From assembly GCA_030374805.1 (NCBI GenBank), contig JARGSG010000011.1:496001-560000 (forward strand): a DNA stretch of 64,000 nt, read 5' to 3'. A program made the position numbers and the translations under genes. Below, piece after piece: positions 51,438-61,933 of this stretch. The DNA is from Gracilaria gracilis (lineage: Eukaryota > Rhodophyta > Florideophyceae > Gracilariales > Gracilariaceae). The notes below the pieces were generated by a model that made no database searches, was not told where the DNA came from, and saw only the letters and a list, made by a program, of their open reading frames with translations. Position 1 is the first letter of the stretch. Every line of letters starts with the position of its first letter.

Positions 51438-51900
51438 TCAACAATCATCGACGTTTCCGCGAACGAAAAAGCTCTTAATAAGACGCTCTCCGCGTGACAT
51501 AGAGGCGCCAATGCGCTTTGCGAACAAGAGAATCTCGACATACTCAGAGAAATCCAAGTCAATCCTTGCGAGGATCTTTCCGCGTTCGTTTGCCTGTCGC
51601 ACGTAGAGCTTGTATATCTTAGGTTCAAACTGAGCGTTATCGCGCTTTTTCTTGAAGAGGGTGACCTCCTGTGAGAGCGGTTCGCCGCCAAAATGAGCGG
51701 TTTTGGATTGCCTGTCTATCTTGCATGGCCTCGTGGCCAGAAGCTTTGCTCCTCGTTCCCAGGTGACATACACATCGATGGTGGTGGTGATTTTGTCGCC
51801 AGATTCGACGCGCACCTCAAATTTTGAACTCGAAGCCCTGCTTGTTGATGTTCCGCACTGAGCCAACTTTAGAGATAAGCTTGGAAGAAGATCCCTTCAT
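51438..51900 (-). pseudogene. N-terminal C2 (NT-C2) domain protein, one-base frameshift
   Basis: From ATG 51900 the first 28 codons read MKGSSSKLISKVGSVRNINK then GFEFK. The strand TIDVYVTWERGAKLLATRPC and the end ILARIDLDFSEYVE continue in the next frame. Together these have the layout of the NT-C2 domain of EEIG1/EHBP1-type proteins, about 140 residues, which binds membranes or scaffolds. The switch falls in an A-run (TTTT at 51822-51825 on the plus strand), where three instead of four A would keep the frame. It may be a real mutation, a sequencing error or a captured, decaying copy. No further domain follows the C2 domain. It is divergent from the TatA/B-like gene. Confidence 0.55.
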
Positions 51901-52754
51901 CTGGAGGGGCGGGTTCAGTGCGGGGTTGGACACAAAGAGGGTGGTGGGAACGACGCAACGGCAGCCCGTGAAACGAAAGAACAAAGCGCAACAAAAGCGG
52001 ATGGGCTACGAAGGGCGAATCTCTCAAAGGCAGCACGTCGGGTGATAAGCAGCGGGGCGGGCGGGGCGCACATGGAGAGACAACAGCGGTCGGATGTGGG
52101 TGATGATGATGCAAGCGCACGCTCATGGCTGGCACCCGTCCGTAACGGTCCTTGGCAGAACAGTGCCGCGCGCGCCGCACGATCGCGTTTGGAAGCGTGC
52201 CCCAATGCGCGTGGCTGCTTGCTTTTCGGGCATGTTGGCCTTTTTGAAACCGGTCGTAACGGCGGCTTTTGCTTACAGTTGACGTCACGTCCACGGTGGA
52301 CCGGTGGCGCCCGCGGCTTGCACCAAATCCGCTCTGCGCCTGGGGCGGCCGTGCAGCCCCACTAGCGTTGGTGGGGCTGTTGCCGTCTTAGGGTTGCCAC
52401 GCCATTTCCGGTGCTTCCGTTTGGCGGCGGAGGTGCGAGAGGGCTGGGTGATTCGCCGCTGTTGAAACCGGCGTTTGCAACTTGTCTCCGCATCGGCACA
52501 TGTCTATGTTGTCGCCCATCGAAGACTTGGCGGCTCGTCCGACGACGTCGTTACCGTGCGCGCCAGGAAAAGTGTGACATTCAATTGCTCAGTGGTACGA
52601 CTGTGCCATTCCAGCGCAGCCGCAAGTCTCCTCGTCTCTGGCAATGGATAACGTATGCGTGCCGTAACACCTGTGCTAGCGGCAGCGTCGCATCCTTGAA
52701 CCACTTCTCTCTGTGTGAACGAGACGTACATTGGAAAGCGGTGGAACACCCGTC
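51901..52754. promoter_or_regulatory. divergent upstream region of two cargo genes
   Basis: GC-rich spacer between the NT-C2 gene and the Tat-like gene. A hairpin CAGCCCCAC/GTGGGGCTG lies near 52354-52380. Longer frames here have no family resemblance. Confidence 0.4.
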
Positions 52755-53348
52755 ATGAACGGCACTACTTCTTTCCTTCTGCTATTAGGCACTGGTGCCC
52801 TTATCCTCAGGCCGCACGACATTCCAGTCATGGCTCGCGCCGTGGGGCGTGCTGTCGTTGCTACCGTTCGATCACACCGTCTCGCCAAGAACGCTGCGGA
52901 GGATGCGATTGCGGAAAACGTCAAAAACGCAAAAGACCCCAATTCAGAGCTGGGTATGGTTGGACGTGGCCTACGAGATTTCTTGTCTAAGTTTGATGCA
53001 GTCACGGCTGCCGTAAGGAAGGATATGGCCGACGTTCCTCTGAGCCCTAGAATGTGGATTCAGAAGGGCGTACGATCACTTGATCAAACAGCTTAAGGCG
53101 AACACAAACACAAACATGAGCAAGCCGACTCAGAGTCAGCTCGCGGCTCCGAAGAACATACGGAACAATGGCGTAAGTACGCCAGTGAAATGCACCGTCC
53201 AAATTCTCGCAAGTCTGTCCATGGTGGTACAAGAACCAAAAGCTCCAGTGGCGTAGATTTCATTACTAGAGCGATAGACGAAGCGGCTCTCGCAGAGCAA
53301 CAAAAAATGGTATTCGCCGGTTCGTTTCAGAAAACAGATCAATTTTAA
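52755..53348 (+). CDS. TatA/B-like small membrane protein, with in-frame TAA or tiny intron
   Basis: From ATG 52755 a membrane helix (residues 5-18, SFLLLLGTGALILR) runs into a hinge (PHDIP) and an amphipathic helix (VMARAVGRAVVATVRSHRLA), the layout of TatA/TatB proteins (hydrophobic helix, G/R-P hinge, LPE-x-x-R-x-x-GK). A charged C-terminal part follows. The first frame ends at TAA 53094-53096, but the same frame continues in convincing protein-like sequence (SEEHTEQWRKYASEMHR, FITRAIDEAALAEQQKMV) to TAA at 53346-53348. A 51-nt intron (GTACGA at about 53070 to ...ATGAG) would remove the stop in frame; otherwise it is a mutation. The Tat-like call is tentative; a mitochondrial or plastid location is possible. 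It is divergent from the NT-C2 gene and convergent with BRWD. Confidence 0.45.
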
Positions 53349-53736
53349 CTTAGACACATCTGCGAAAGATGAGAGATAACTCGTTCTGAGCGGATAGTTT
53401 GTACTTCGTTAAATGTGAATGAAATCTTTACAAGTTGAATCGTGCCATTAGTTAGATGAACAAAGTTAAGAAGTCGTTCGTCTTGGCCTCGAGACCGGTG
53501 TCATTTCAGCCCATTCTGCCGTAGCGGCATGCTGCGCAACCTCTGCCCCACCACAGCTCATTGTAGATTCGGCTGCAGCCATTGAAGACGTGGAGTATTC
53601 TTGATATAGGGCTCCCTTGTTTGCAGTAGCAAACTGATTGTGTTGGCCACGAGCTTGATGTGATGCGTCAATTCCTATCGGAGTGGGAGATATAGGGCTC
53701 TGCGACCTTCCGTGCATCGGGAGAGGTAGATGACTG
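53349..53736. other. convergent spacer
   Basis: Between the Tat-like gene and BRWD. On the minus strand, 53466-53790 is open and Ser/Thr-rich in a different frame from the end of BRWD; it could be a tail reached by a frame change. No other gene is seen. Confidence 0.35.
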
Positions 53737-56230
53737 TCAGATGTTGATGTTTGGTGATGAAACATACCGCCAGCACCTTCCATTAGCCCAACTATTCGCA
53801 CCGCCTTCGCCAGCCGTACTACCGGCCCTGGTCGGTCTGGATTGTAAGGCCAAAGGAGACCGCAAGTTCGTATTGTATGTACCTGTGCGAACTCCACCGC
53901 CGTGGTGAACAAGGTGCTCCGGTAGCGATGGTCCTATGTTCCCACCGGTCTTTGATGCGGTTTCCAACAAACCGTCCAAAGACGGAGGAATTGGAAATGA
54001 GCTGGAGGCTCTTGGACGTGCTACAGTGGGACTTGGCAGGGGTCCATTTGGCAGCGGTAAACGCATCTGAAAGCGCTGCGTGAGATTAGATTGAGTTGAA
54101 TTTGTTACCATACGAGCACTACCTGGTTGCACCCGTGGACTGGTTTGAAGAGTAATGAGATCAACGTCAGTTGGAGGTATTCCACCGATGACGGGCAGCG
54201 TACCAGCAGTGGCAACAACGCTCGCTGATGAGCCCTGTCCTCCTCCCATATGAACACTTCCAACTGTCCTGTGGCCACTTGCAGCTCCCTGCCTCTCTCC
54301 GTGACCCCGAGTAGAGGCTTTTGGCCTCCTTCCAGCGGTTTGTATTGGTGCTCCCTGAAGACGCATACCCGGCAGTGCCGGTGAAAGACCGGTTCCTGAC
54401 ATTGGATGACTTTGGTGAAAAGAATGTGGTACTTGCGAGGCGCCGAAGCGTAACATGGTGTTCCCCGCTCGTTGCCTAGGTCGAGCCAACATGCTCGGAC
54501 TTGCATTCTCAGAATAATGATGAAGTAGGGTTGCGATACCACTCAAAGATTCTCGCGGGGTAACGGGAAATGGTCCGTTGCGCGTTGAAGGTACTGAAGG
54601 CGTATGGGCAGAAAGAATTCCATGGAAGGCACTCAATTCCATATGTGCAGCACGTAGATAAACAAAACGGCCTGTAGACTGACCTCCGACATTTGTTCCG
54701 AGCTGAGTTCCGTGGCCTGCTTGAAACTGTATCCAAGGAAATGAGAACTGTGCACGAACCGTATTTGCCAAGTCTCTGATTCCTGTGAACGCAGTATTCG
54801 CCAGTCGGCCTGCTTCGGATTTTGACCCATGATAATGAATGGCATTATTCTTCAACAGCAACAAGTCAAAACAAAATGCTGCATAATGCCGATAATACCC
54901 GGTGCACAGACGAACAAGGACAGTGTTCAGATCCATTGGACATGGAACATTCACACAATAATCAGGGGCAGACGCAAGATATACGGTTGTTTCTAACCAC
55001 AAGAGCTGAGCTCTCCAGTCTGATTCACTCTGCTTCATAACTTCTAGTTCTGGAGCAATGGCAGGGAACAAACCAGACTCCACTGTGCATGCCTTGAATG
55101 TGCTTCCATGATGATAGTGCACACTTTTTGAACCTTGTAGCAAGTCAAACGGTTCTAAATCCCACGGAGACACAAGATCCACGTTTTCTTTCTCCCGACC
55201 ACTTTCATTATCGTTATCAACATCGATCGAATTCCACATCGAGGTGCGCACTCCGAACGGAGGAGACGACGCTCCTGCGGCAGAAGATTGAGGAACGGAA
55301 GCAGCTGGCACCGATACAGCAGCAGCAGAGACGGCAGCAGTAGGAGGTTGGGCAGAACCCGGCAGCGGAGATGGTGGCGCTCTGGCGGATGTAGCAACAG
55401 CGCGAGCATTACGCAGCGAATCAGAAGCATAACGAGACGGTGGACGGTTCGGAGTGGGAATTAAAATGCAGCCAGCCTCAAAGTGATCGGCGTTCCAGAA
55501 ACGTACGGAACCGTCAGCGCCGCCGGAGACAAGGTAGGGGCGATCTGGACACGGGCTGCACTGCAAGGCATTGACTTCCTTGGCTCCGCCGTCCAGCACG
55601 TGCAGCGCGGCGCCCGTAGTTAGGTCCCACAAACGAAGCGTCATGTCGCTGCTGGCTGAGATGATTTGCAGCTTGGTGGGATGGATGACGAGCTCGACGA
55701 GATTGCTGTCGTGGCCACGCAGGGTGTGTTGAAGGAAAGCGGTGTGTGCGCACCATACCTTGATGAGGTCATCATCACTAGTGGTGACGATTAGGCGCGC
55801 AGAGTGGTCGAACAGCGTGGCGAAGACGGGGAAGTGGTGCCAAACCAGGCTCTTGAGCCTGCGGTACGCCAGGGGGACAAGCTTAAGCGATAGAGGCTGT
55901 AGCGACGGCTGTATAGAGCTGGTAGCGGCGTCGCGCAGCATGGAGAGCACGCGACCGGAGAGCCCGGGCGGGCGGGCGACGGCGTCACGGCGGGCAGCGC
56001 GCATTCCCTTGGGCGGTGCGACGGCGAAGCGCTCGGTGGCAAGCCGCGTGGCCCGCGCATGCGGATGCAGCGCGCGCGGAAGACTGTGCGCAACCAAGTC
56101 GCGGAGGAAGGAGGGCGGGACATGCGCATACCGAGTGGCGCATTGGCGGTAAGTGAGCGGAAGCAACGCCTCCCCGGTGGAGTCGAGCACCTGTGGCAAT
56201 TGGCGCAACGACGCTAGCGCGCAGCCGGGT
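53737..56230 (-). CDS. BRWD/PHIP-type WD40-bromodomain protein, 5' truncated
   Basis: About 830 residues. It opens in the conserved N-terminal region (LPQVLDSTGEALLP, HVPPSFLRDLVAHSLPR) without an initiator ATG. WD40 repeats follow (TTSDDDLIKVWCAHTAFLQ, ISASSDMTLRLWDLTTG, VSGGADGSVRFWNADHFE; about residues 140-270), then the SPWDLEPFD signature of BRWD proteins. A bromodomain (about 424-500: PDYCVNVPCPMDLNTVLVRL, then YYRHYAAFCFDLLLLKNNA, with the acetyl-lysine-type N) and a low-complexity tail end the frame. Human BRWD proteins have more blades and two bromodomains, so this form is short. They read acetylated chromatin and bind CUL4 ligases. The start of the gene is missing; homology stops about 240 bp inside the right edge of the block. 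Confidence 0.8.
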
Positions 56231-58860
56231 CTCCATGAGACCAAAAGGTGGACGAACAATTACTATCGAGGACGGGAAAGGCCATTTTCTGGCCGGTGGA
56301 AATCCGTTGGCATCCTAACGGACATATTATGCGCCACTTAAAAAACTCCAAAAATTCAGGCTGTGCCACAAGGCCATGGCGTGGACATTTCTCGGCACCT
56401 ACAGTCACTATTCGTACACATACTGCCCTTTTATAGTACCAACTTCGCCGAGAACCACTGTTCACAGGGGACCGAGGGAGGAACTTCTTGTTTGCCACGG
56501 TCTTGGACCGGTAGACGAAGGCGTACCCAGGCTGTCCAAAGCTTGGAATGTTGGTGAAGTCGATTTTAGTCGACGGATCCCATTCCAGAATTGGTATCCG
56601 TCCCTGAATCCTTGAAGACGGAGCCCGGTCGCGGAGCCAGTTCGCGTGGTTCATTGCCTCTGCCCAGAAGGCAATTGGCAACTTGTTTGCGAAGAGAGGC
56701 ACGCGAGCTCTGGTCCCATGTTCTTGGATGAGCCTCTGCGCGGCGCCATTAGATTCAGATGCGTACGCGGGAGAGTAGTCCAGAACTATGCCATGACTGA
56801 AGCAGAATGGGTCCAACTCGTTGCTCTTATGTTCGCCGGCCCCGTCCAGGCGAACATTCTTCAAGCGAACCGAGTGGTTCAGTTCCAGCTCCAAACGGCG
56901 TTTGTACCAATCTAGGTGTTTGAGGAAATTAGCACATGTTCTGTCTTTCAAGAAGAAGACGTCAGATTTCGGAGTGTAGTCGTCCAGAATTGCCAATGCG
57001 TAGATCGCACCAGATAGAGATGGCGAAATCCTTCCAGACACGTCCATGTGGATGAGTTCCAAAGGACGTGACGTTGAAACGGATCGCGAACGGGAGATAA
57101 GAGGTTTCCGTTTCATCTTACCAGTGAGGCAAGAGACGCATGTCAGCGAATCAAGGATGGAACGCTGAAAGTAGGGGACAGAGTCAAACGTTTTGGCAAG
57201 ATTTTGGTATCTGTTTGGGTGCAGATGACCAGTTCTCCCCTGCCATTCCAAAGCCAACTCTTGATTGCTGTTGCTTGCATTGACAACCATGATCTGTTTG
57301 TCCTTATCAGTAAGGTCCATCACGTACAGACCTGGATGTATTTCAGTTTCCCAGATGATCTCCGAGTTATGCTTTGGATCCATTATGAAACACCCATTGA
57401 ACGGACGAATGGTAGAGGTGAAAACTACCATGAAGTCAGCATTTAACACGCCAACCGAGAGTATGTTAGACTGGAATGCTGGGGCATGATAAGCTTCAAC
57501 AACAGTACTTTTATTTAAGGGTATCCAAACGTGGCCATTTCCAACGAGTCGAGTTGTTCCAGAAGCGGCTCGAACAGTCTCGATGTTGATGCGTTCATAG
57601 CGAATGAAAGCCTTACGCGAATGGAAGAAGTGGTGCGTGGCTCCTGAGTCGATATAGGCTGAGTCCACCTTAGACTGAGAGAGGAGAGCGATGTTGCTCT
57701 TGAACTTGGCCATGTTACAGTTAAATTTAACTATGGCTTTATAAAGCCAGGCGAGGGTGGCGGATCATCACGCCTTTGCACCACATACGCTTGAGGGTTG
57801 GAGTTACGAGTGCCATTGCCATTTCCATCCCCCCTTGGTGCAAAGCCTGAGTTCCAGTTGGACTGACGTTGTTCATTTTGGTGAGAGTCATGTTGGCGAC
57901 TCGAACCACTGGTGTTACGATCGTATGATTGTCGTCCCTTTGAGGTTCGTCGGCTGTCGTTATTGCCAGACTCTTCTCGTTTGCGTTTATAACAGTCCCT
58001 CGCGTAGTGACCACGACGACCGCAATAATAGCAGTGGTCATCGTGGCGGCTCTTGGTAGCCGAAGACTTATTACGACGGGTTCGGCGTTTGCGACCATAC
58101 CTGGTTGCCGTGTGCGCCTTCGGTTGAGTGGTAGGCGTAGTGGAAAGAGTGGGGGTTGCCGGGTTGTTCGGGTTCTTACGGCGAGCCACTTCAGCTTCGA
58201 CTGCGTTCACAATAGAGTCGAACCCAGCGTCGGTTAAGTTCGACATCATGGCCAAAGCGGCAAAGGAGTTGGGGAGACTTCGAATAAGCTTGGAGACTTT
58301 GTCCTTCTCCGATAACTCTTCATCGAAAGTCGCAAGCTCCCCAACGATTTCCAGGAATTTAGAAACGTGCTTGTTCCAGTCGTCATGACCCTTGTAGACC
58401 AGACTGTCAAAGCGATGACGGATGTTCTGCACAGCCTGCGCGTTGGAGGTGGTGTACACGAGCTGCAGTTCATCTCAGAGATCCTTGGCCGTTTTGTCAT
58501 CATCGTCGACAAAGGTGCGAACGAGAGCAAGCGGAGAGTCACTGAGGCAGAGGGTGATAGTGCTCTTCGCCTTCATACACTTCTCGAACCAAAATCTCAT
58601 TGCCCGATTGTTTTGATTCAACCCTTCGAGGCGTGGGTCCAGTCCTGTCAGAAACGCGTCGTCTCGGCGGAGGTAGGCCAAGAGACGACGACGCCAAAGG
58701 ATGTAGTCGGTCGGGACCATAAGCTTCGGGAGCTTACCTAGGAGACCGTCTTGAGAACTCGACATCGTATTGCACGAGGAGTAGCGAGGTTGAGTGATTT
58801 ATCAACCCTCTTGAACGGGAAAGGATTCCGCGACCTACGCGGTAGGAACGTTTTGATCTT

Positions 58861-58984
58861 CTTCAACTTCAACTTCTTCTTCAACTTCACCTTTTTCTTC
58901 AACTTCAACTTCTTCTTCAACTTCATCTTTTTCTTCAACTTCACCTTCTTCTTCAACTTCAACTTCTTCTTCAACTTCAACTTC
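58861..58984. repeat. 18-bp minisatellite, about seven units
   Basis: Unit CTTCTTCAACTTCAACTT with small variants, in the leader of the copia element about 100 bp before its gag start. In one frame it would code Lys/Leu repeats; I do not regard it as coding. Confidence 0.9.
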
Positions 58985-60342
58985 TGGTTAGTAACTTGTG
59001 AGGTGACCCTAGCCCAACCCAGGGAGCTAGGCGATCGATGTAGTACAGGTCCCCGCAATTAAGCAGCTAGCCCCGCACCACAACGGTCCGACCTTTTGAA
59101 GGATCTTCCCACACCCGCGTAGCGGAGGGTACTTCACTTCCGAGAATAAAGACGAAAAACGATAACGCGAAGCAGAAGGAACTTCAATCGCAGGAGCAGT
59201 TGGATGTCGCAAGAAAAGAAAAGCTATGCGTAGTGCGAGGGGATGCGCCGTAGGGAGAGAAGATGGACGAACGAAATGTTAACGAGACGGAGGAGCTACG
59301 GTCGAAGATAGCACCAGTTGAACGATTTATCGGCACAGGTGAGCGAATCCTTACAAATTCATGACGGTAGATATGTCCTTGTAGTCGATAAAGACATTGA
59401 GTGGCCGAGCGTACATCCGTAATAATAGTGTTGCGCAAGATTGACAGACAGCCATAAGTTGTTACGAGAGGTTTGTGCAGGAGGATCCACAAGCGATATG
59501 AATTAAAAGAGAAGATGTCCGAGAAAACGCCTGTATGGAGTTCCCACCGGTGCGGCATGAGAGGTTACAAGCAAATAAGCCGCATGAATTGGGATGCGGC
59601 ACGCAAGTCCTAATAAAGGGCCAGAAGCCATGTTGTAGAAGTGACAATGAACGGCTAGTGTTTTCGGTTGAAGGCTCTGAAGCCAGGAATTGCAGATTGT
59701 GGAGTAAAATGTCAAAGCCATAAACGATATGGTGCTTTTCGGGAGTGTCCTATGCGCGGTGCAACTTCCAGACACACGAGATGTATGTGCGTGGGCAGGG
59801 AGGAGCAAGAGCTGAACCCAAGTCGGCTCACCTCTGCTGGGAGCGCGCGCGCAAAAACCGGAGCTCGCTTGCGCGCGATTGTAGTCGCGGCGTGCGGCGA
59901 AGAACAGAAGATCACCAGCGCGGAGAGAAGGCAGGGGTAGTAGGCTGATCACGGAATCGGACTGTAGAAGTTGTAGACGTGCTGTTGGTACCGGTGTTGG
60001 TTGAAGAAAGGGGCAGATTCTGATGAAAAGAAGTCTGGAGACGCAAAGATAATGAAGCGCGCACGCCGAGACAAGCCAAGCAGAGAAACGACAGAACCAA
60101 AGGCGATACTACGGCCCGCAGGCGCACGAATGATGTCCAGCCCTTGTGTTAGCGCGGATCTGTAGGCGAACAGAGAGGGTAGAGTCCCTGCGCGCGGAGC
60201 ATGCTCGATGCTGGTGTCGCCAGCGGCGGCGGCCCGGGTCGGCAGAGCCCGGGCGATGCTGTGGGCGGTGAGCGCGCGGAGGCTTGGGGGCGGTAGAACA
60301 GGGACGAGGGAAGGCTAAGCGGCGGCCTGGGGCAGCGGCGCC

Positions 60343-60358
60343 CCAGGCGATGCTACCA
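60343..60358 (-). other. copia primer-binding site (putative)
   Basis: Minus sense TGGTAGCATCGCCTGG starts directly after the 5' LTR. TGGTAGCA would pair with the 3' end of an initiator-type tRNA (A1:U72, CCA), the usual copia primer. A perfect GCCTGGGGC/GCCCCAGGC hairpin overlaps it. Confidence 0.5.
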
Positions 60359-60554
60359 TGTAGGGAACGAAGTAGTCGGGAGAAGGTCTGCGCACACTTG
60401 ACCGCCGGCGGGCACTCCGCCGCGCCGAACGGTCGCACAATTTATTTGGCCAGTGCACGCCACAGCCGCATTGCTGTGTGCGCAGTGGGGCACGGCGCAT
60501 ATAATGACGTTTGTGTGGCGCTTTCGCCTTGCACGAGGCCAACGGCTGTCAACA
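60359..60554 (-). repeat. copia 5' LTR
   Basis: 196 bp with 5 differences from 29444-29639. Flanked outside by AACTG (60555-60559). Confidence 0.75.
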
Positions 60555-60559
60555 AACTG

Positions 60560-61590
60560 AGCATCAAGCGACGCCTGATGCTTGTGGGAGGGGGTGCAGC
60601 CAAGAATTCCCTAAACCCTAGACTACTAGGTTCTCAATGAATTGAAACAAGACAAGTAAACTCCAGAATTCTTCTCAGCCAATGAGGTGAGTATATCACC
60701 CAGTGTCTTTAGAACTTTAGAAATTCTTGGTAGGACCCAGCGGGTTCATCCAAGAATTCCTTCATTCCTAGACTAGAGCGCTTTACTCGAATAAAAGATA
60801 GACAAGTACATTATCTTGCTGCCAGAAATGTAGGCTTTTGGTCGAGGTAAGCAAGACCCCGGACAGAATTATAGACGCCTTGCTCTTGAAAGTTTCAAGT
60901 AACCCGCAAGTAAATTTACCCGCTTGTAACAAGTTTACTCAAAAACAAAATTTGTACTGCACTCTAAACTTATCCAAAACCATTCTAACAACTCATCTAC
61001 CATGTTTCCACAACCAAACACGAATGCATCAAGTTTTCTCTCTACACGCCCTTTTTATTCTAATTTTACGCCTTTGTATTAATTGAAAAGAATTGCAACT
61101 AAAGAATTGTCAGAAAAAAAGAAAGATACGCAAAAAGCAACAAATATTTCCGGAACTGTTTACTGCATTCTTGACTGGACACAATTCGATAAATGCGATT
61201 TCTAAGACGCGGCACCTACCCAGACGTCTTTGAATTGAAAAACTCCCACGTTCACTATTTCTCCTTGATCTGCTTTTTTAGCTTTCTATGGCAAGAGCAA
61301 ACCACAATTCTGGCTCACCGTTTTGACGCACACACCGACAAAACGAAGAGAACCCCACTATTACAAACCGAAGATCTTCTAGTACTGGAGTTGTAATACC
61401 TAGAACGTGAAGATGTCTAAAACAAACTACGTTCAATATTTGCTATAACTCTCTCTTCTGTGCTACAATATTTGGATTATGGAGTTAAAGTTCTTTATTC
61501 CGTAGTCTCAGACAAATTCAACTTATGCTTTGGTGTCCAGTAGCCAACGGAAGCTAAATTCCTGCTTCAGCTGAACTTTGGCACAAAAAT
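60560..61590. other. AT-rich non-coding stretch
   Basis: No gene. Two diverged segments with CCAAGAATTCC ... CTAGACTA lie at about 60600-60680 and 60750-60835. One CCCTAAACCCTA word of telomere type occurs near 60609. Confidence 0.5.
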
Positions 61591-61594
61591 AGAT

Positions 61595-61905
61595 TGCACG
61601 GGTACGCGATGCGCGGTGTCTTTGGTATAAGCGATGGAGCTCCACTTCTGGTATCTAATTTCGATGATCCTGATACAAAAATGCGTTCTACAATGCTAAG
61701 TCCCAAGATGTTGAGGCCACATTTCTGTCGGTAGGGAATTTCAAGGGCGAAATAATCCATGCAGAGTTGAACTTTCCGGGTAGTTGGCACGACAGCCAAT
61801 TGGCTTACGAATTGGGAATATAATGGCCTTCGTTAGCTCTTGCTTGCAACAAGCCTCCTGGATATGTCATATTTGGTGACAGTGCGTTCGTGAATGAAAG
61901 GCGGA
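61595..61905 (+). mobile_element. PIF/Harbinger-like (DDE_Tnp_4) transposase fragment
   Basis: After a frame change one frame gives YKNAFYNAKSQDVEATFL, KGEIIHAELNFPGSWHDSQL and PPGYVIFGDSAFVN, with one internal stop. N-x-PGSWHDS and the G-D-S-x-F block are hallmarks of DDE_Tnp_4 nucleases. Upstream, VFGISDGAPLL fits the first-Asp region (DG). Only the middle of the enzyme remains. It lies directly upstream of the inverted-repeat element at 61934. Confidence 0.65.
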
Positions 61906-61933
61906 CTGGGAAGGTGGTGAGAGCACGTGCTCT

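Larger units (their letters stand above)
44190..56468. mobile_element. 12.3-kb composite DNA transposon with host-gene cargo (putative)
   Basis: The block interrupts the copia element. GGACC is present once at each edge (44185-44189, 56469-56473), as for a target duplication; 3-4 bp subsets fit equally. Ends read CCCTATGGTG and, from the other side, CCTGTGAACA, so only a short imperfect terminal inversion is visible. ATGGCC/GGCCAT words cluster in 44200-44600 and recur near the right end, like the subterminal repeats of CACTA elements. Inside are a CACTA-like transposase, a divergent second gene and three host-type genes. Classical CACTA ends and 3-bp duplication are not certain, so the superfamily is provisional. 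Alternative: a host segment inserted by another route. Confidence 0.55.
56474..60358 (-). mobile_element. copia 5' part: leader, gag, integrase
   Basis: Minus sense: gag from ATG 58765 (MSSSQDGLLGKLPKLMVPTD) with a CCHC knuckle CYYCGRRGHYARDC near 58000-58040, the protease/GAG-pre-integrase region (IDSGATHHFFHS near 57650, CVSCLTGKMKRKP near 57120), and the integrase core with a D-D-E-type pattern (IHMDVSG, YSPAYASESNGAAQR). The leader of 1.6 kb is long. The part is broken in a few places and ends at the block edge. Confidence 0.85.
29439..60559 (-). mobile_element. Ty1/copia element, broken, split by two insertions
   Basis: Read on the minus strand: 5' LTR 60359-60554, leader, gag and integrase (to about 56469), integrase end and start of RT (44189-43386), rest of RT and RNase H (31070-30020), 3' LTR 29444-29639. 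The outer flanks are both AACTG (29439-29443 and 60555-60559), as for a 5-bp target duplication. LTRs differ at 5 of 196 positions. Removing the gypsy insertion (31071-43385) and the 12.3-kb block (44190-56473) leaves about 6.5 kb. The coding parts carry several further breaks, so it is a fossil. The alternative, unrelated copia pieces and a chance flank match, is less economical. Confidence 0.7.

Noticed and set aside
56214-56468. Open frame continuing the copia integrase to 56214
   Set aside because: Past 56469 it no longer resembles integrase, and this DNA lies inside the GGACC-flanked block. Treated as chance read-through into the block.
59503-59952. 149-aa minus-strand frame in the copia leader
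   Set aside because: No resemblance to gag or any family; the leader is probably non-coding.
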